DNA of 64,000 nucleotides from Cololabis saira. Its lineage: Eukaryota > Chordata > Actinopteri > Beloniformes > Belonidae. How positions within the stretch are numbered: position 1 is the stretch's first letter; each line of letters opens with the position of its first letter. The DNA is taken from assembly GCF_033807715.1 (NCBI RefSeq), contig NC_084587.1, positions 16,226,017-16,290,016 on the forward strand. The letters are read 5' to 3'. A program made the translations under genes and the position numbers. Below, piece by piece: positions 1-18,995 of the stretch. The notes under the pieces were generated by a model. That model had not been told where the DNA came from, did not search any database, and saw only the letters and a list, made by a program, of their open reading frames with translations.

Positions 1-225
1 GCAGCCTCGCGGCCAGGGAGTGATGCTCAACTACAAAGATTGTAGTCGATCAAGATGGAAACATCCCTGCTGCAAACTGGGGCTGCAACCCAAAATGTTG
101 AAAGAGCCATCTTGGACCAAAAACACTAAAAACAAATGTCTGGAGCCGCAAAAAAATGAAAAGTCTTGTATAAGCATTAGAATGAAGGCAACACATGTTG
201 CAGATTTTTTTTTTCATTATGCACT

Positions 226-540
226 TCGAGAAAAAAGTCGAAATGTCGAAAAAAAGTTGAAATGTTGAGAAAAAAGTCGAAATTATGAGAAAAAAGTCGA
301 AATGTCGAGATTAATGTTGGATTACAATCTTGAGAAAAAAGTCGAAATTTCAAGAAAAAAGTCAAAATGTCGAGAAAAAAGTCGAAATTTCGAGAAAAAG
401 TCGAAATTTCGAGAAAAAAGTCAAAATGTCGAGAAAAAAGTCGAAATGTCAAGAAAAAAGTTGAAATGTCGAGATTAAAGTTGAAGTACAATCTTGAGAA
501 AAAAGTCGAAATGTTGAGAAAAAAGTCAAAATGTCAAAAT
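226..540. repeat. A-rich minisatellite, about 20-bp unit
   Basis: The unit reads roughly GAGAAAAAAGTCGAAATGTC and recurs about 15 times with small changes. A longer variant containing GATTA and TACAATCTTGAG appears at about 306-336 and again at about 471-499, so a higher-order period of about 165 bp overlies the basic unit. The open reading frames on both strands are by-products of the repeat. Confidence 0.85.
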
Positions 541-687
541 TTGAACAAAAAAAATCGAGCTGCTCAATGGCATTTGTATATTTTACGCAAGTTTAGCAAA
601 CGTTATTTACAAAGCACAGCCAACACAGGCCCAAGTACAAAACATAAGGAATAACAATAGATTATAAATAGATTACAATTAATAATT

Positions 688-768
<81 letters not shown>

Positions 769-1028
769 TCATGAGGCAAATAAAAGCATGATGAGCTGAA
801 TGATAATGATAAAAATACAATATTTTCATCTGATTTGAGTCAATGCAAAATATTTCAAAATGTTTTAAAGAAAAAAAAAAGGAATATAAGGGCAGGACTT
901 TTGGACTAGAAAAACAAATCTGAATTGTTTAATCAACTCTGCATTTGTCCTGCCGGAAATGTATTTTTGTGACCACAGAAAAACAGAGGAGTGAAACATC
1001 TCGCCAAACGTAAAATATCACAACAGCA
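541..1028. other. Intergenic stretch upstream of polr1e
   Basis: AT-rich, with a (CA)n-(TA)n microsatellite at about 689-764. The last 100 bases should hold the polr1e promoter and 5' UTR, but I see no TATA box and cannot place a start site. Confidence 0.5.
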
Positions 1029-7069
<6,041 letters not shown>

Positions 7070-7140
7070 GAAAAGACCACAAGTGGAAATGCCTATTAAA
7101 AAAAAACCAAACAGCTTTTTATTCATGTATTTTGTAAACG

Positions 7141-7146
7141 AATAAA
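7141..7146 (+). terminator. polr1e poly(A) signal
   Basis: AATAAA, 72 bases after the polr1e stop codon, with a GT-rich stretch following. Confidence 0.75.
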
Positions 7147-7923
7147 GTGGTTTACTTGTCAGTATGCAATGCTTTTACTTTATATTCACTGCTTAAGGTA
7201 CAAAAAAAGCAGACTAACAAGCTGTAAACAACCTCTAGATGACAGAACATCCAACTTAGGCACAATTGTCGACATCACGTATTGCACACTAAACTTTTTC
7301 CTTCTCTCTCTCGTTGTTACCGGCCGAGTGGTTATGTTGACAGTAACTTGTCCCAGTGATGTTTGACACCAAAGAAAAGCTGAACCTCATACAGGACATA
7401 ATCAAAACACCACAGATCTACCAGGAAAGAACATCTCTGTGCAAGAGTCAGAAGACTAATTTTGGCTCTTTTTTCTTTTGCATATACACCTCATATTATG
7501 AACACTTGGTTCCATAGCTACAATCTGATTGTTTTTTTTTTTTTAAAAGACAAACAAGGCACAGCTTTACTTTACTTTGTATCACAGCTGAAGGTGAAGG
7601 ATCTCCGAGGCCTCTGACTCCCGTTAGGACTTCTAAATGTGCATTTCCTAACCGGAGTCCCAGAAGCAAACTGACAAAAACAACGAAGATGACAGTTAAA
7701 AAAAAAAAAAAAAAAAAGCTTCAGTGAAATTCATGTCAAAGATGATAAAAAGGTTTGAAGGAGTTATGTTCAAGCTTCAACAGCTAGTATTTTGCAAGTA
7801 CATTGGCATTTGTTCATAAGATTCTTTTAAAAGCACAATTACAGATTTTCAAAATGTCGAGCCATCCTTACGGGATGGATGGGCTCTTAATTCTACAACT
7901 GGTGTCCTTTGAAGTCTTAATGG
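7147..7923. other. Spacer between convergent polr1e and fbxo10 3' ends
   Basis: AT-rich with several A or T runs. I recognise no gene or repeat family here. Its right part may be fbxo10 3' UTR if the distal poly(A) signal is used. Confidence 0.4.
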
Positions 7924-7929
7924 TTTATT
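7924..7929 (-). terminator. Candidate fbxo10 poly(A) signal
   Basis: TTTATT on the plus strand is AATAAA on the minus strand, about 100 bases past the fbxo10 stop. A second minus-strand AATAAA lies at 7118-7123, inside the polr1e 3' UTR. Confidence 0.5.
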
Positions 7930-8029
7930 GCACTAGTTAGATTGTTCCACTCTTGGAAAGGTGACCAGATGTGGACCTCTTGCCAGTGGATTCCATTCGC
8001 ATTGATTTGAAAAAGATTTGTGTCAGTAT

Positions 8030-11000
8030 TCACAAGATGGAGCAGAACATGCTGCCATTGTGGCAACCACTTTCCACCGTAGCGCCAACCCTGGTGCTCA
8101 TGGAAATTCCCAGTCCAGACGGATACTGGGAGGAAGAGATGCCCGCAGGAGAGGTGGCCAGTGGGCGAGGAGGAGGGTTTTCTAGGATCCATGACGGCCC
8201 TGGTGTACAGCTACAAAAATATAAACATGAGAAGAAGTAAATGAGAGGATTTATTTAAAAAAAAAAGTACAATTTCCATACTTGTTATCAGTACATTTCT
8301 GTCCAGCTAGTAAAATCCAACTAAAATTGGAAGATTATAGGGACTTTTTTAAAAATTGAGCACTTAAATTCACATAATTTGAAGAATGAACCAGTTTCCT
8401 TTTGCTGGTGAAAGCTTTCATACACAAATAAAATTTCACATACGTTTTTAATAGGAAAAAAAAAGGGCAATGGCGGTTTCAGGATGGCAGTGCTGCATTC
8501 TGGGGAAAAAAAACAACCCACTTTTCTGGCCACCGTGTCCCACCAGCTCCAGAGAACAGAATGAAGGACTGTGATTAACACCTAATCAGCACCACTAACT
8601 TTTGCTGCCACCCTGGTATTTTGATAATTAAATACAATTATAATTCATGAGTAATTCACTAATTCATGATAGTGAAACTGCAATGTCAGCATATCCAGTA
8701 CCTGAGTTGTAAAAAAAAAATAGGGATGGTGGATTTTATCATATGGGGACAGATAATTTGTGCTGATTGTAAATAATAAAATCTATATCACAAATAATAG
8801 CACTGACCAAAACACCTGCAGAAATACTGCAGGAATGACATAGCAGCAGTTAAATGCAGCCTTCTGTAAGCTTTAAATATCCACTGGGCTTACATCTAAT
8901 ACATCAAAACACAACAATAAAAAACAGTTTTCTGAACTTATCAATATGACTCTGTCCTTCACAGGATAAGTAAAATGGATCACTGCAAAAACTCAAAATC
9001 TTAACAAGAATATTTGTCTTACTTCTAGTTAAAATATCTCATTTTAGTAAAAAAAAAATCTCATTACACTTAAAACAAGACTCATCATTGGAAAAAACAA
9101 AAGTTTTCACCTGTTTCAAGTAGATTTTCACTTGAAATAAGTAGAAAAATCTGCCAGTGGAACAAGATTTCTTTGCTTGTAATGAGAAGATAAATCTTGT
9201 CCCACTGGCAGATTTTCCTACTTATTTCAAGTCAAAATTTACTTAAAACAGGTGAAAATTGTCAAATAAGTTATTTTTCTGGTGATGACTCTAAATGTTG
9301 AAATAGCAGTAAAACCACATTCATTGATGAAATGACATAAGGGATGGAAAGGGGGGATGGCAGTTTTACAGGGGGGATGATTTTGACCGTTTTTATTTCA
9401 GGGGGGGATGCCAACCCCCCTCAACTCGAGTACTGAGCATATCACAGTTGGAATGTTTTCTGTTTTTATGCTTGCATAGTTACCTGTTATTATGCCTTAG
9501 AAAACTGTTATTGCGAAGCACACAGCTCTCAATGTCGGGGTCCATGTGTAGGAGGATTTTCTTGTTCCCCGGGTGACCCTGGAATAAGATGTTGTCATGG
9601 ACAACGCCTTTTACTGGCCCCAACAGCGCGATACCACAGCCTTGTGTTGGTTGAACACGGTTGCGCATTATCTAAAAACAAAAATAATAAAAGCAATCTG
9701 TATGTGCACAATAGCAATGTGTGTATGTGAAACAAGACGTATTACTTCAGTGCACTGATGCATCACACCATTTCACCTTAATATCCGGGCTTGCAGAGAC
9801 CTGGATCCCATATCCTTGGTTACCAACAACGTCATTCTCCACTATCTGCCCGCTGCCAATGAACCTCACGCCAAAGCCGCTGTTTTCATAGATGCCATTC
9901 CCACGAAGCTCCACCCTGCAGTCTTTCTCCACCGTGACGCCGCCCCGTTCGTTGTCAAGGATGCAGTTTGTGGCGAGTCGGGTCAGCTGACTGCTCTGCA
10001 GCACAGCGATGCCCGGGCCCCGGTTGTTGTTTACAAGGTTGGCAAAGACATTCATGGCCTCACTGCTCTTCACATACAGACCAACCGCTACGGGAAAAGA
10101 AAAATATGTGAGATTAAGAATGCTACTATACATTTTGATGCAGCAAATAAATGTCGCGCCCATACAAGCTATAATGGGAGATATGGGATGGGAGCCATGT
10201 GAGGTACGTTGGAAAGGTGGTATGTTAGCTTTATGGAACAGAATAGTGAAGATGCCAGAGAATAGAATTGCCAAGAAAACATTAAAATGGGATGTTACAA
10301 TAAAAGGTGCATGGGCAAGTGAAGTAGAGGATATATTTATGAGGATTGGCGCATTGCATGTATTTCAAAATGTGAGCGTTGTGAATGTCTCTTTGGCTAA
10401 AGAAGCCTTGTTTAATGTATATCAGATCAAATGGTCACACGACATATTGTATAAACCAAAATTAAGAATATTTAGTATGATAAAAAGTTGTTATAGCTGT
10501 GAAAAGTATGTTTGTGCCTCGTTATCTAAAAGACAACGATCATTATGTGCCCAAATCCGTTGTGGAATCTTGCCTCTGCACCTTGAGACGGGAAGTTAAC
10601 GACGGGTCCCAGAAGAAGAGCGGATTTGTCCTTACTGTGACATTAATGAAATTGAAAATGAGTTCCATTTTTTATTTTATTGTCCTATCATGAGCTGCGT
10701 CAAAAATGATTTGATAGGTGTAAGAATTTGGATTTGATGTGGGTAAGCGATGCTGAGAGACTCAAATGGATTTTTGATCATAAAATATTTGCACTTGCTG
10801 ACTATTTGGAGAAAGCGTGGGATAGGCGAAGAAAAGTAACATATATGTAAAAATATCCATTCTGGTTTTGATTTATTTATTTTGTTTTTCCGGTGTACAT
10901 TATGCAGCTCCCAATTAAGTATGTGTGATATTGTGTATTGATGATTTTCTGTTTCTGGTGTCTTATAATCCTGTAGGGATGGATCTTCGGACATGACACA

Positions 11001-14000
11001 AAAATAAAATTCATTCATTCATTCATTCATTCATTGTAATACCTCCATTGTAGCTCACGCAGTTGCTCTCCACCAGGGCCACGCTGATAGAGCGGCGAGC
11101 AGAGTGCCGCTCATCCTCGCTGTCCAGATCGCTCTCCCATGCAAACAGCTCACCCTCTTCATTAAAGTTCTCCTGCCCCTCTCTTCCTTCTCCTTCAACC
11201 CCCCTCCTTTCGCCGCTGCCATCTCCACCAATTCCTTCCTGTCCAGGCCAATTTCCCTCCCTGGCCTCGATGTTCTCCGGGTCCTTCCTGCAGAAAACTG
11301 CCAGCCCATACATACAATTATGGGTGATGTAGTTCCCCAAGAGCTGCGGGAGGCTGGACGACATAACCCATACGCCACAGCCTTTGTTACCTAAAAAAAG
11401 ACAAAACAGATTTACAATGGAACATTTGTGAAATAAGAGATGGAAGGATACACTCCAGCTTTGATGCTGCCATTATCAGACGTACAGTAAACATGGTTTC
11501 CCTCAATAAGTCCACGTCCTCTCTCCCCCACCACAACGCCATCCGAGTAGCCGTAACAGATGTGGTTGTTCTTCAGTATGGGGTCACCTCCTCTGCGGAT
11601 GTCCACACCCCCCCACTGGTTCTCTCTTATCACGTTTTCTGTAATTAAGATGTTTATTTCATATAAATGATAAATACAATGGGGTGTGTGCTTGAGGACG
11701 TGGGCCAGACCCACCGACGCACCTTTGATCATCCCCCTGCCATTCTCGTTTATAGCTATCCCCGCTGCCTGACCTTGGAAGATTTGATTCCCACTAAGGA
11801 GGGAAAGTAGAAGAAATAAAATACATTATTATATAGTGAATGGTGGTTGCAGCATTGCACTGTTTTGGTTCAATTGGACACTTGAATAGAGCAGTGTGAA
11901 TGTTCATCTTATTTATAATGTACCGGTATGTGGTTCTACTATGATTTTTTTTCTCCACTTAAATAGCATTTTAGGATTTCTATCTCATATCATTTGTAAT
12001 TTGTCCTCCAGAGGACCATCTAGAGGCTGTTAAAAATACTAACAATGAATACCAAATTTCACTGAATATCTAAGTAATGAAAAAAAGCGGTGGACTCACG
12101 TCCAACATACCTCACCACAGGATTCCCGCTGAAGAGGATATACACACCAGCTTCCTTGTTGTTGTAGATCAGGTTGCTCCGAATGGAGCCTCTCCCATTG
12201 CCAAGGACAACAACCCCAGAGCGCAGACCACTATGAATTTTGTTACACTGGAATGAATGAGGAGGAAATTCAAAACAGCACCAAATAAACTTGCATAAGA
12301 ATTTTAATTTTGTCTAAAGGTTCCTGGAAAAATTGTTGCTTCAGTGGAATCAAAACTCTTAAATTGAAGATAAGAGGTTGAAACACCTTAAAATTTGTCT
12401 GATAACAACCCAGGCATAAAGTTATAAACACTGGACTTGTATTAGGATTATGTAGACAAATGTTCCCATCTTTTACAACATGGGTTTGATTAGGATTTAC
12501 CAGAATGGTTGGGTTGGCCCCTTTCCGGATATCCAGACCCGCCTCCCCGTTGGAGTGGATGTTGTTTTCTGCAATGAGACCCTGAGCAGATAGGCGGAGA
12601 AACACGCCTGATGCACGGCACTCACAGACCTCGTTTCTTAGCATCACGATCTGAAGGAGGGAAACAGAAAGAGGTGGCTCAGGTAACGACAGGAACACGA
12701 AACGGCTGCTAAATTACTAATGATCCAAGACACTTCCTCTACTTGATATGTTGCTAGTGTGTCAAGAGTAAATGTGTTCAGATCCATTTCCTATATTTAA
12801 GAGAAACATAATTAGTAGTGTTGTCTCGATCGATCGGGCAGCCTATCGATCAGGCCCGATCACGGCATTTTCAAAACATCGGTATCGGCCAAAAAAGTAT
12901 CGGGACATACCTAGTTATTAATGTTTTTAATATATATGAAATCGTTTTATATATCGTTGTATTTAACGTCACTTCCGGCCAGCGGACGGCGTGACTTCCG
13001 GCCGTTGGCCAGAAGTGACGGATTAAGTGAAACTAACATGGTTTACATGTTTGAATTGTGACATTTTATATCTGTTTATGTTGCATTAAGCTGCTGCTAT
13101 TCATTTCATGCCATTCAGAATGTTGCACTAAGGTTAAGCCAAAAAGTATTTTCTTGTTTTTGAGTTTGACTGGATGTCATTCAACTACCTCTTTTGAAGT
13201 TAAATTTATTTATTTTTGTTATTGGACTATTCTGCATTTTTTGTTTTAGTTTACAATTTCATGTTTTTAGATTTTGTGGCACCAGTGCTGATAAGCTTTG
13301 TTGAAATATATGTCCATGTTGTTTTCCAATGGACAATAAAAGAAACTTGGGATAATTTAGTTTAAGTCCTTTTTAAAAAAAAAATGTTTTTATTAATTCA
13401 TTGCCGAAATGTATCGGGAGCCAAAAAAAGTGATCGGATCGGGAAAAATGAGGATCGGCAGATACTCAAACTCAATTGATCAGGATCGGATCGGGAGTTA
13501 AAAAATCCTGATCGGGACAACCCTAATAATTAGTCTGATTTGGTTTACCGTAGAGTTCTGGATGCAGCGCACAGCGTAGTTTAGTCCCCGGAACACATTT
13601 TCCTCCAGTCGTGCTTGTCCATAGTTTGACAGATGTACGCCACCCTTCCCATCTCTGAAGAGGCAACGTCTGAGAATGCAGCCGTGGGTCGACGCTGCCA
13701 GAATCTGCGCCTCCGGGTCCCTGTCTAGTTCCTGCTGGAAGGTGAGAGGTTCAGGGGTTACGGAGGGAGGGGCGGGGGACGAGGCGGGAGGCAGGGATCC
13801 ATCTGTCCGGGGCTTGAGCAAATGTGACAGGCCGTGATGCTCACACGGGATTTTGTAAACCAATGTAAATGTTTTTTTAGTGTCGTTAGTTCCGTCCCGG
13901 TTCTCATCTTCTTCCTCGCTGCGATCCCCGTCGCTCCAGCCGTCTTCAATAACTGTGCCGTGACACACTGCGTCTCCACCTGTCCTCCTTTTCCAGTCCT

Positions 14001-16009
14001 CCATGTTCACATGGTCCTTTCTGACATTCCTGCCAGCAGGGTGTTGCTCACCGGTGGAAGCGGCCTGAGGGCTGTTGGGAGAGCTACCAAAACCGGGTGG
14101 GAACGTCCTGGCCAGCGCAGCCAAGTACTTACAGGCCCAGTTCCTTTCCGACACCGAGGGACCTTCCACGGTGACCGAGGCCGTGTCGCTCCCCGAGAAG
14201 TCGCAGCTGTCGAACAGACTGAGGGCGACGCCGAGCAAGTGGGCAGAGCTGCCTTGTGAGAAGGAGCAAAAACGAGCCTGGCAGGTTCCAGGACCTCTGA
14301 CTTGCAGCTGGGCTCCTTCAAAATTGCAGTTGTCCAGTTGAATGTGACCCCATGACGTCTAGAAGAGCAAGAGAGCAGGTTGACTTACAAACTTGCTGAC
14401 AACAAAAGACATACAGGACTGTCTCAGAAAATTAGAATATTGTGATTTTTTGTAATGCAATTACAAAAACAAAAATGTCATACTTCTGGATTCATTACAA
14501 ATCAACTGAAATATTGCAAGCCTTGTATTATTTTAATATTGCTGATCATGGCTTACAGTTTAAGATAACTCAAAAATCCTATGGAAAAAAATTAGAATAT
14601 TCTGGGAATCTTAATCTTAAACTGTAAGCCATAATCAGCAATATTAAAATAATAAAAGGCTTGCAATATTTCAGTTGATTTGTAATGAATCCAGAATGTA
14701 TGACATTTTAGTTTTTTTAATTGCATTACAGAAAATAAAGAACTTTATCACAATATTCTAATTTTCTGAGACAGTACAATACTCAGCACTGATTTGGTCA
14801 TTTTTAAATACAAAACAGAGCCGGCATTGTTGAATCCTGAATCTCTAATGTTACCTACCATAGATAGGTTTATTTCACAAGCTCAATTTGAATTAGAACT
14901 TCAGATGCGTCAAGTTTAATCTGTTTTCTTCATAAAATTTAACATGTTATTTAATTGCCACAAATTATCTTAACCCCTGTAGACCATTAGGGGCTTTATT
15001 GATCATTCAGGTAATTTTTCCCTCAACTTTTGGCCACTGTTTTTGTTGTATTACTCCATATCAGATTATTGTTTTTCAAAAGCATTTTGAAATTCTTATT
15101 TCATTTTTTCCCCCTTAAATCTCAATTATACACCAGGAATAAATATACTAGCCTTTCAGGTCAGGTCCCAAAAATTAAAGCTGACTGATTTAAGCCAAAT
15201 ACCGGTATGTGGAAAGCAACATTCATCTGTAGGGGTTTTTATTATTGTAGTTTTTGGTTGAGGATATTTTTGTCCTCAAGTGACCTGAAAGAGAGGTCAA
15301 TGTAAGAGCCCAACAAGGGTTGGGGCTGAACTTCACAACTGCACTGAAATTTAGCAGAACAGCAGAATTTAGCCCCCCCCCTCCTAAAAACTAGAAACTA
15401 GAAAGCACAAGCTGCTAAAGTCACCTTGTAGACGACGGTGGAGAACCAGGTCGGCATGAATACCAGGTTACACAGCCGGGCAGTGGGGCACTGCTGCTCC
15501 ATACACACCAGCAGGGCCACCTCGCCTAGCCGGCCCACGCCCACCAGCTCCACGGGGACCTTCAGCGCCACCTCCGCCTGCTCCTCGTACACTCCCGGGT
15601 GGAGAACCACGCGATCGTACGGCCCGACCACGCCGAGGGCCCCGCGCAAGGTCTCAAACTCGCACCCGGATCCCACGTGCCAAACCCTGCGATCTTTACG
15701 GCGACGGAGGAAGAGGAGGCAGGCGGAGGACTGGAGCTCCGGCAGGTTTCGGGTCCAGGTGCGGGTGGCGAGGGCGTGCTGCTTCAGGGCCTCCCTCCAC
15801 GACGGGGGCTCGCGCTGGGGCTGGCTGGGCCAGTTGGGGTGGCGGCACTCGGGGCAGCCGAGGCAGAGCTGCCTCCAGCGGGTGTTGTCCAGGGAGAGGA
15901 CGAGCTCCCGCCAGGCGCGGCACACCTGGCAGCAGCGGCCCAGGTCCGGCAGGGGCAGGTACGCCAGGATCACCCTCCACAGCTCCACGGGGAGGCTGCC
16001 CACCTCCAT
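8030..16009 (-). CDS. fbxo10: F-box only protein 10
   Basis: Ten coding exons in gene order: 16009-15425, 14358-13549, 12650-12501, 12247-12111, 11793-11723, 11638-11486, 11390-11043, 10087-9777, 9671-9484, 8210-8030. Junctions are GT/AG and the phases fit. The total is 2,934 nt (977 aa; human about 956). The N-terminal F-box contains LPVELWRVILAYLPLPDLGR, which binds Skp1. Then come PbH1/CASH-type right-handed beta-helix repeats, seen as recurring IxxNxIxxNxxxG patterns such as IRENQWGGVDIRRG and GLIEGNHVY. An acidic low-complexity insert lies in the large second exon and another in the exon 11043-11390. The C-terminus is FCSIL, a CaaX box as in human (CTIL). Known of the family: SCF substrate receptor, with BCL2 reported as a target and prenylation reported to anchor it to membranes. 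I start at 16009 because it aligns with the human start; an in-frame ATG also lies at 16036. Confidence 0.95.
8696..9435. mobile_element. hAT-type element in the last fbxo10 intron
   Basis: Inverted ends (CAGTACCTGAGTTG; inverse of CAGTACTCGAGTTG) are flanked by the perfect 8-bp duplication AGCATATC (8688-8695, 9436-9443). The inner part at about 8982-9270 is itself palindromic, probably an older nested element. A second copy lacking its left end lies at 17058-17745. Confidence 0.85.
10150..11036 (+). mobile_element. 3' fragment of a non-LTR retrotransposon in an fbxo10 intron
   Basis: The plus strand encodes the C-terminal part of a LINE ORF2 (LWNRIVKMPENR, KPKLRIFSMIKS, LCAQIRCGILPLHLETG), then after a frameshift a C-X2-C-X9-H-X4-C motif (CPYC...HFLFYC). 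It ends in AATAAAATTCATTC and an (ATTC)n tail. It is opposite to fbxo10 and inactive. Confidence 0.75.
12816..13525. mobile_element. hAT-type element between fbxo10 coding exons 2 and 3
   Basis: The ends read TAGTGTTGTCTCGATC and GATCGGGACAACCCTA (imperfect inverted repeats). The 8-bp duplication ATAATTAG is perfect (12808-12815, 13526-13533). It is rich in GATCGG motifs. No transposase. Confidence 0.88.
14412..14776. mobile_element. Palindromic mariner/Tc1-like miniature element
   Basis: Long near-perfect inverted arms: CTGTCTCAGAAAATTAGAAT at the left and its complement at the right, ending at TA dinucleotides. The arms meet near 14590. It lies in the first fbxo10 coding intron. The TA target duplication and ends suggest the mariner/Tc1 group. 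Confidence 0.7.
14777..15424. other. Intron sequence, nothing recognised
   Basis: AT-rich part of the fbxo10 intron between coding exons 1 and 2. No coding, repeat or RNA signal that I can support. Confidence 0.4.
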
Positions 16010-16928
16010 CACGTCACGCTCACCGGCTGGGGACATACCTGTCAAGATTTGGATTTAAAAATACGGTCAATTTTCAGCTGCTGACCCACCAGCCCAACTA
16101 AGGTCCAGTATCTTACATTTTAAGACAAGAAATCTAAAATAACTAGCTGTCAACCACTTACAAACTACAGAATCTGAAATACTATGTACTTCCTATGTGT
16201 GTAATTCCTATAATAGAGTAATTCTTATAATAGATTCCTATAAATGTAAACACAAAAGGGGAATTAAAGCAGATTTATTTATTTAAAATATTTTCAGTGT
16301 TAATTCATTAATTAATTCATTAATTGTCTTCAAGTGAAACATTTACATAAAAAACAGAATAACAGTAATCTCAAAAGGAAAAAAAACATTTACATGTTCT
16401 TTTAATTTATCATTTCACTCATGTCGTGGCTCTCTGGTAATAATGACTGATGCATGTTTCTGTATCTCCTCTTTAGGAAAGTAAATTCGGTTTCCCATTT
16501 TTAGAGATATTTACACCAAGTCTTCCCTTTTTTGGCGGAAATGCCTTCTCTTTGGTTACATCCATCCATCTCTGATTTGTTGGGATAGAGAGAGAGAGGG
16601 GGGGGGGGGAGAGGGAGGTAGAGAGACAGAGAGAGAGAGGGCAGAACTGGGACAATTTCCCCTCTTAATTAGGATACAAAAAAAGAGCCATCAAATTTTA
16701 CCAACACCTAAAAGCAAGCGCCCCCGACTCCTACCACTACAAAGCTCTCCACAACCAAGAGGAGAAGCTAAAGAAGAGTCTCCTCAGCCAGCTGGTCCTG
16801 AGGCTTCACCTCCTCTACCAACAGCAGGCCTCAGGACAGCCCTCACACACCAGTGCATGTCATAGATGGAGAGAAACACAACCAGACAACACAGTCTCCT
16901 TATAGCCCTGCCTATTAATGTAAAATAG

Positions 16929-17049
<121 letters not shown>

Positions 17050-17057
17050 CGGAAATC

Positions 17058-17745
17058 AGGAGGGATGGTGGATTTTATCATATGGGGACAGATAATTTGC
17101 ACTGATTACAAATAATATAATATATTACAAATAATAGCACTGACCAAAACACCTGCAGAAATACTGCAGGAATGACATAGCAGCAGTTAAATGCAGCCTT
17201 CTGTAAGCTTTAAATATCCACTGGGCTTACATCAAAACACAAAAATAAAAACACTTTTCTGAACTTATCAATATGACTCTGTCCTTCACAGGATAAGTAA
17301 AATGGATCACTGCAAAAACTCAAAATCTTAACAAGAATATTTGTCTTATTTCTAGTTAAAATGTCTCATTTTAGTAAAAAAATCTCATTACACTTAAAAC
17401 AAGACTCATCACTGGAAAAAACAACAATTTTCACCTGTTTCAAGTAGATTTTCACTTAAAATAAGCAGAAAAATCTGCATGTGGAACAAGATTTTATTGC
17501 TTGTAATGAGAAGATAAATCTTGGCCCATTGGCAGATTTTTCGTACTTATTTCAAGTGAAAATTTACTTGAAACAGGTGAAAATTGTCAAATAAGTTATT
17601 TTTCTGGTGATGACTAAATGTTGAAATAGCAGTAAAACCACATTCATTGATGAAATGACATAAGGGATGGAAAGGGGGATGCTTTTGACCGTTTTTATTT
17701 CAGGGGGGATGCCATCCCCCTCATCCCCCCTAAACTCGAGTACTG
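17058..17745. mobile_element. Second copy of the 8.7-kb hAT element, left end missing
   Basis: From GGGATGGTGG to CTCGAGTACTG it matches 8721-9435 nearly base for base by eye. The left inverted end is replaced by the (TA)n tract. Confidence 0.8.
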
Positions 17746-17771
17746 TTTGTATGCATGTGTTAGTTATTTAA

Positions 17772-18358
17772 TAGTGGTGGGGGGAAAAAAATCGATATTG
17801 CAATATATCGGTGCTCTCTCTGTCGCAATAAATAATCGATAAACTGACAGCAAATATCGATATTTTATGGATGGATTTACGCGGTTGTCACTGCATTATT
17901 GTTCATGCACTTTAATTTGTCCAGCTGTACAGTGTTTACATTTACAAGACTAAGAGGCAGTGAGGTACTATGCAAAATTAAGTTGCTTACTGACTTTTCA
18001 GTATTAGAAACAAAGTGCACTGTCCTGGTTTATATAAAACATGTTATTAATGTTCATGCACTTTAATTTGTCCAGCTGTACAGTGTTTACATTTACAAGC
18101 CTAGGAGGCAGTGAGGCTCTATACAAATGCACTTTCTTTGTACATTGTATGAAGTTTTGGCATTAAATAAATGCATAACTACAGACGTTTTCCTTTTTAT
18201 GGGTATTTTCTCTTTTTCAGTCACATATATCATGATATATCATTGATGAAATTTATTACAGTATATTGAATATCGTAGATATCGTGATATTATCGTTATC
18301 GTGGGCCACGTATCGCCACAGTATTGCATTGTGAGTTACCCGTATCGTCCCACCCCTG
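17772..18358. mobile_element. hAT-type element rich in ATCGATA motifs
   Basis: The ends TAGTGGTGGGG and CCCACCCCTG are imperfect inverted repeats. The 8-bp duplication TTATTTAA is perfect (17764-17771, 18359-18366). It is inserted into the 3' part of the LINE listed at 16640-18510. Confidence 0.85.
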
Positions 18359-18749
18359 TTATTTAATGTTAAATATTTATTGTAATTGTCTTAATATTTC
18401 ATGTATTAATTGTATTGTGGTTTGTTGTATGTATATGTATGCTTTCGGCAACAATGGTTACCATTCATGCCAATAAAGCCAATTTGAATTGAATTGAATT
18501 GAGAGAGAGAGGGGGGGAGAGAGAGAACCCAACCATCAAGCAACAATAACAAACACATGCGCACGCAACCTCGTCTGCAAATGCAGCCACATCAACATTC
18601 AGCCCCACAATAAAAAAGAACCAGTTCATTTAACTCGTCGACAACTATTAGATAAATCCGTTTAAAGGCGGTTAGCTTTGCGAGGCAAAGCTAGTTATGA
18701 GAGATTTTGGCGTAACTCACACTAACAATGACAAACATGGAGGCCGTAC

Positions 18750-18992
18750 CTGTTATCAGTTCGCCATAGTTGGACGAATCAACACATGTCGGCTCGGTCT
18801 CGGCGCCAGCCGTCCGTCCGCGTCTCCTCACAGCCTCCACAGGACTCCGCAGCAGCCCATGACGACCAGGACAGTCTCAGGAGGAGGAGAAGCGGCGCTC
18901 AGGCGAGAGCCACCGGTTTACGGCAGGAGAGCGGATCTCTCCATCTTCCGCCTCCCAAAAAGTGGGCGTTGACCTCACGCCGCTCAGCACGA
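18750..18992 (-). promoter_or_regulatory. Candidate fbxo10 5' UTR exon and CpG-rich promoter
   Basis: The region is much richer in G+C and CpG than its surroundings. On the minus strand it ends with ATAACAG|GTACGG, a good splice donor at 18750. An acceptor-like CTTGACAG lies just before the first coding exon of fbxo10 (about 16037). The next upstream gene on either strand is over 7 kb away. This is inference; no cDNA is available. Confidence 0.45.
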
Positions 18993-18995
18993 CTC

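Noticed and set aside
226..540. CRISPR-like array
   Set aside because: The units are contiguous with no unique spacers, and the genome is eukaryotic.
10009..10599. 196-codon plus-strand open frame across an fbxo10 exon
   Set aside because: Its left part is antisense to the fbxo10 exon and its right part is a LINE fragment.
15438..16084. Two long plus-strand frames opposite the first fbxo10 exon
   Set aside because: They are antisense shadows in GC-rich coding DNA; the minus strand gives the F-box protein.
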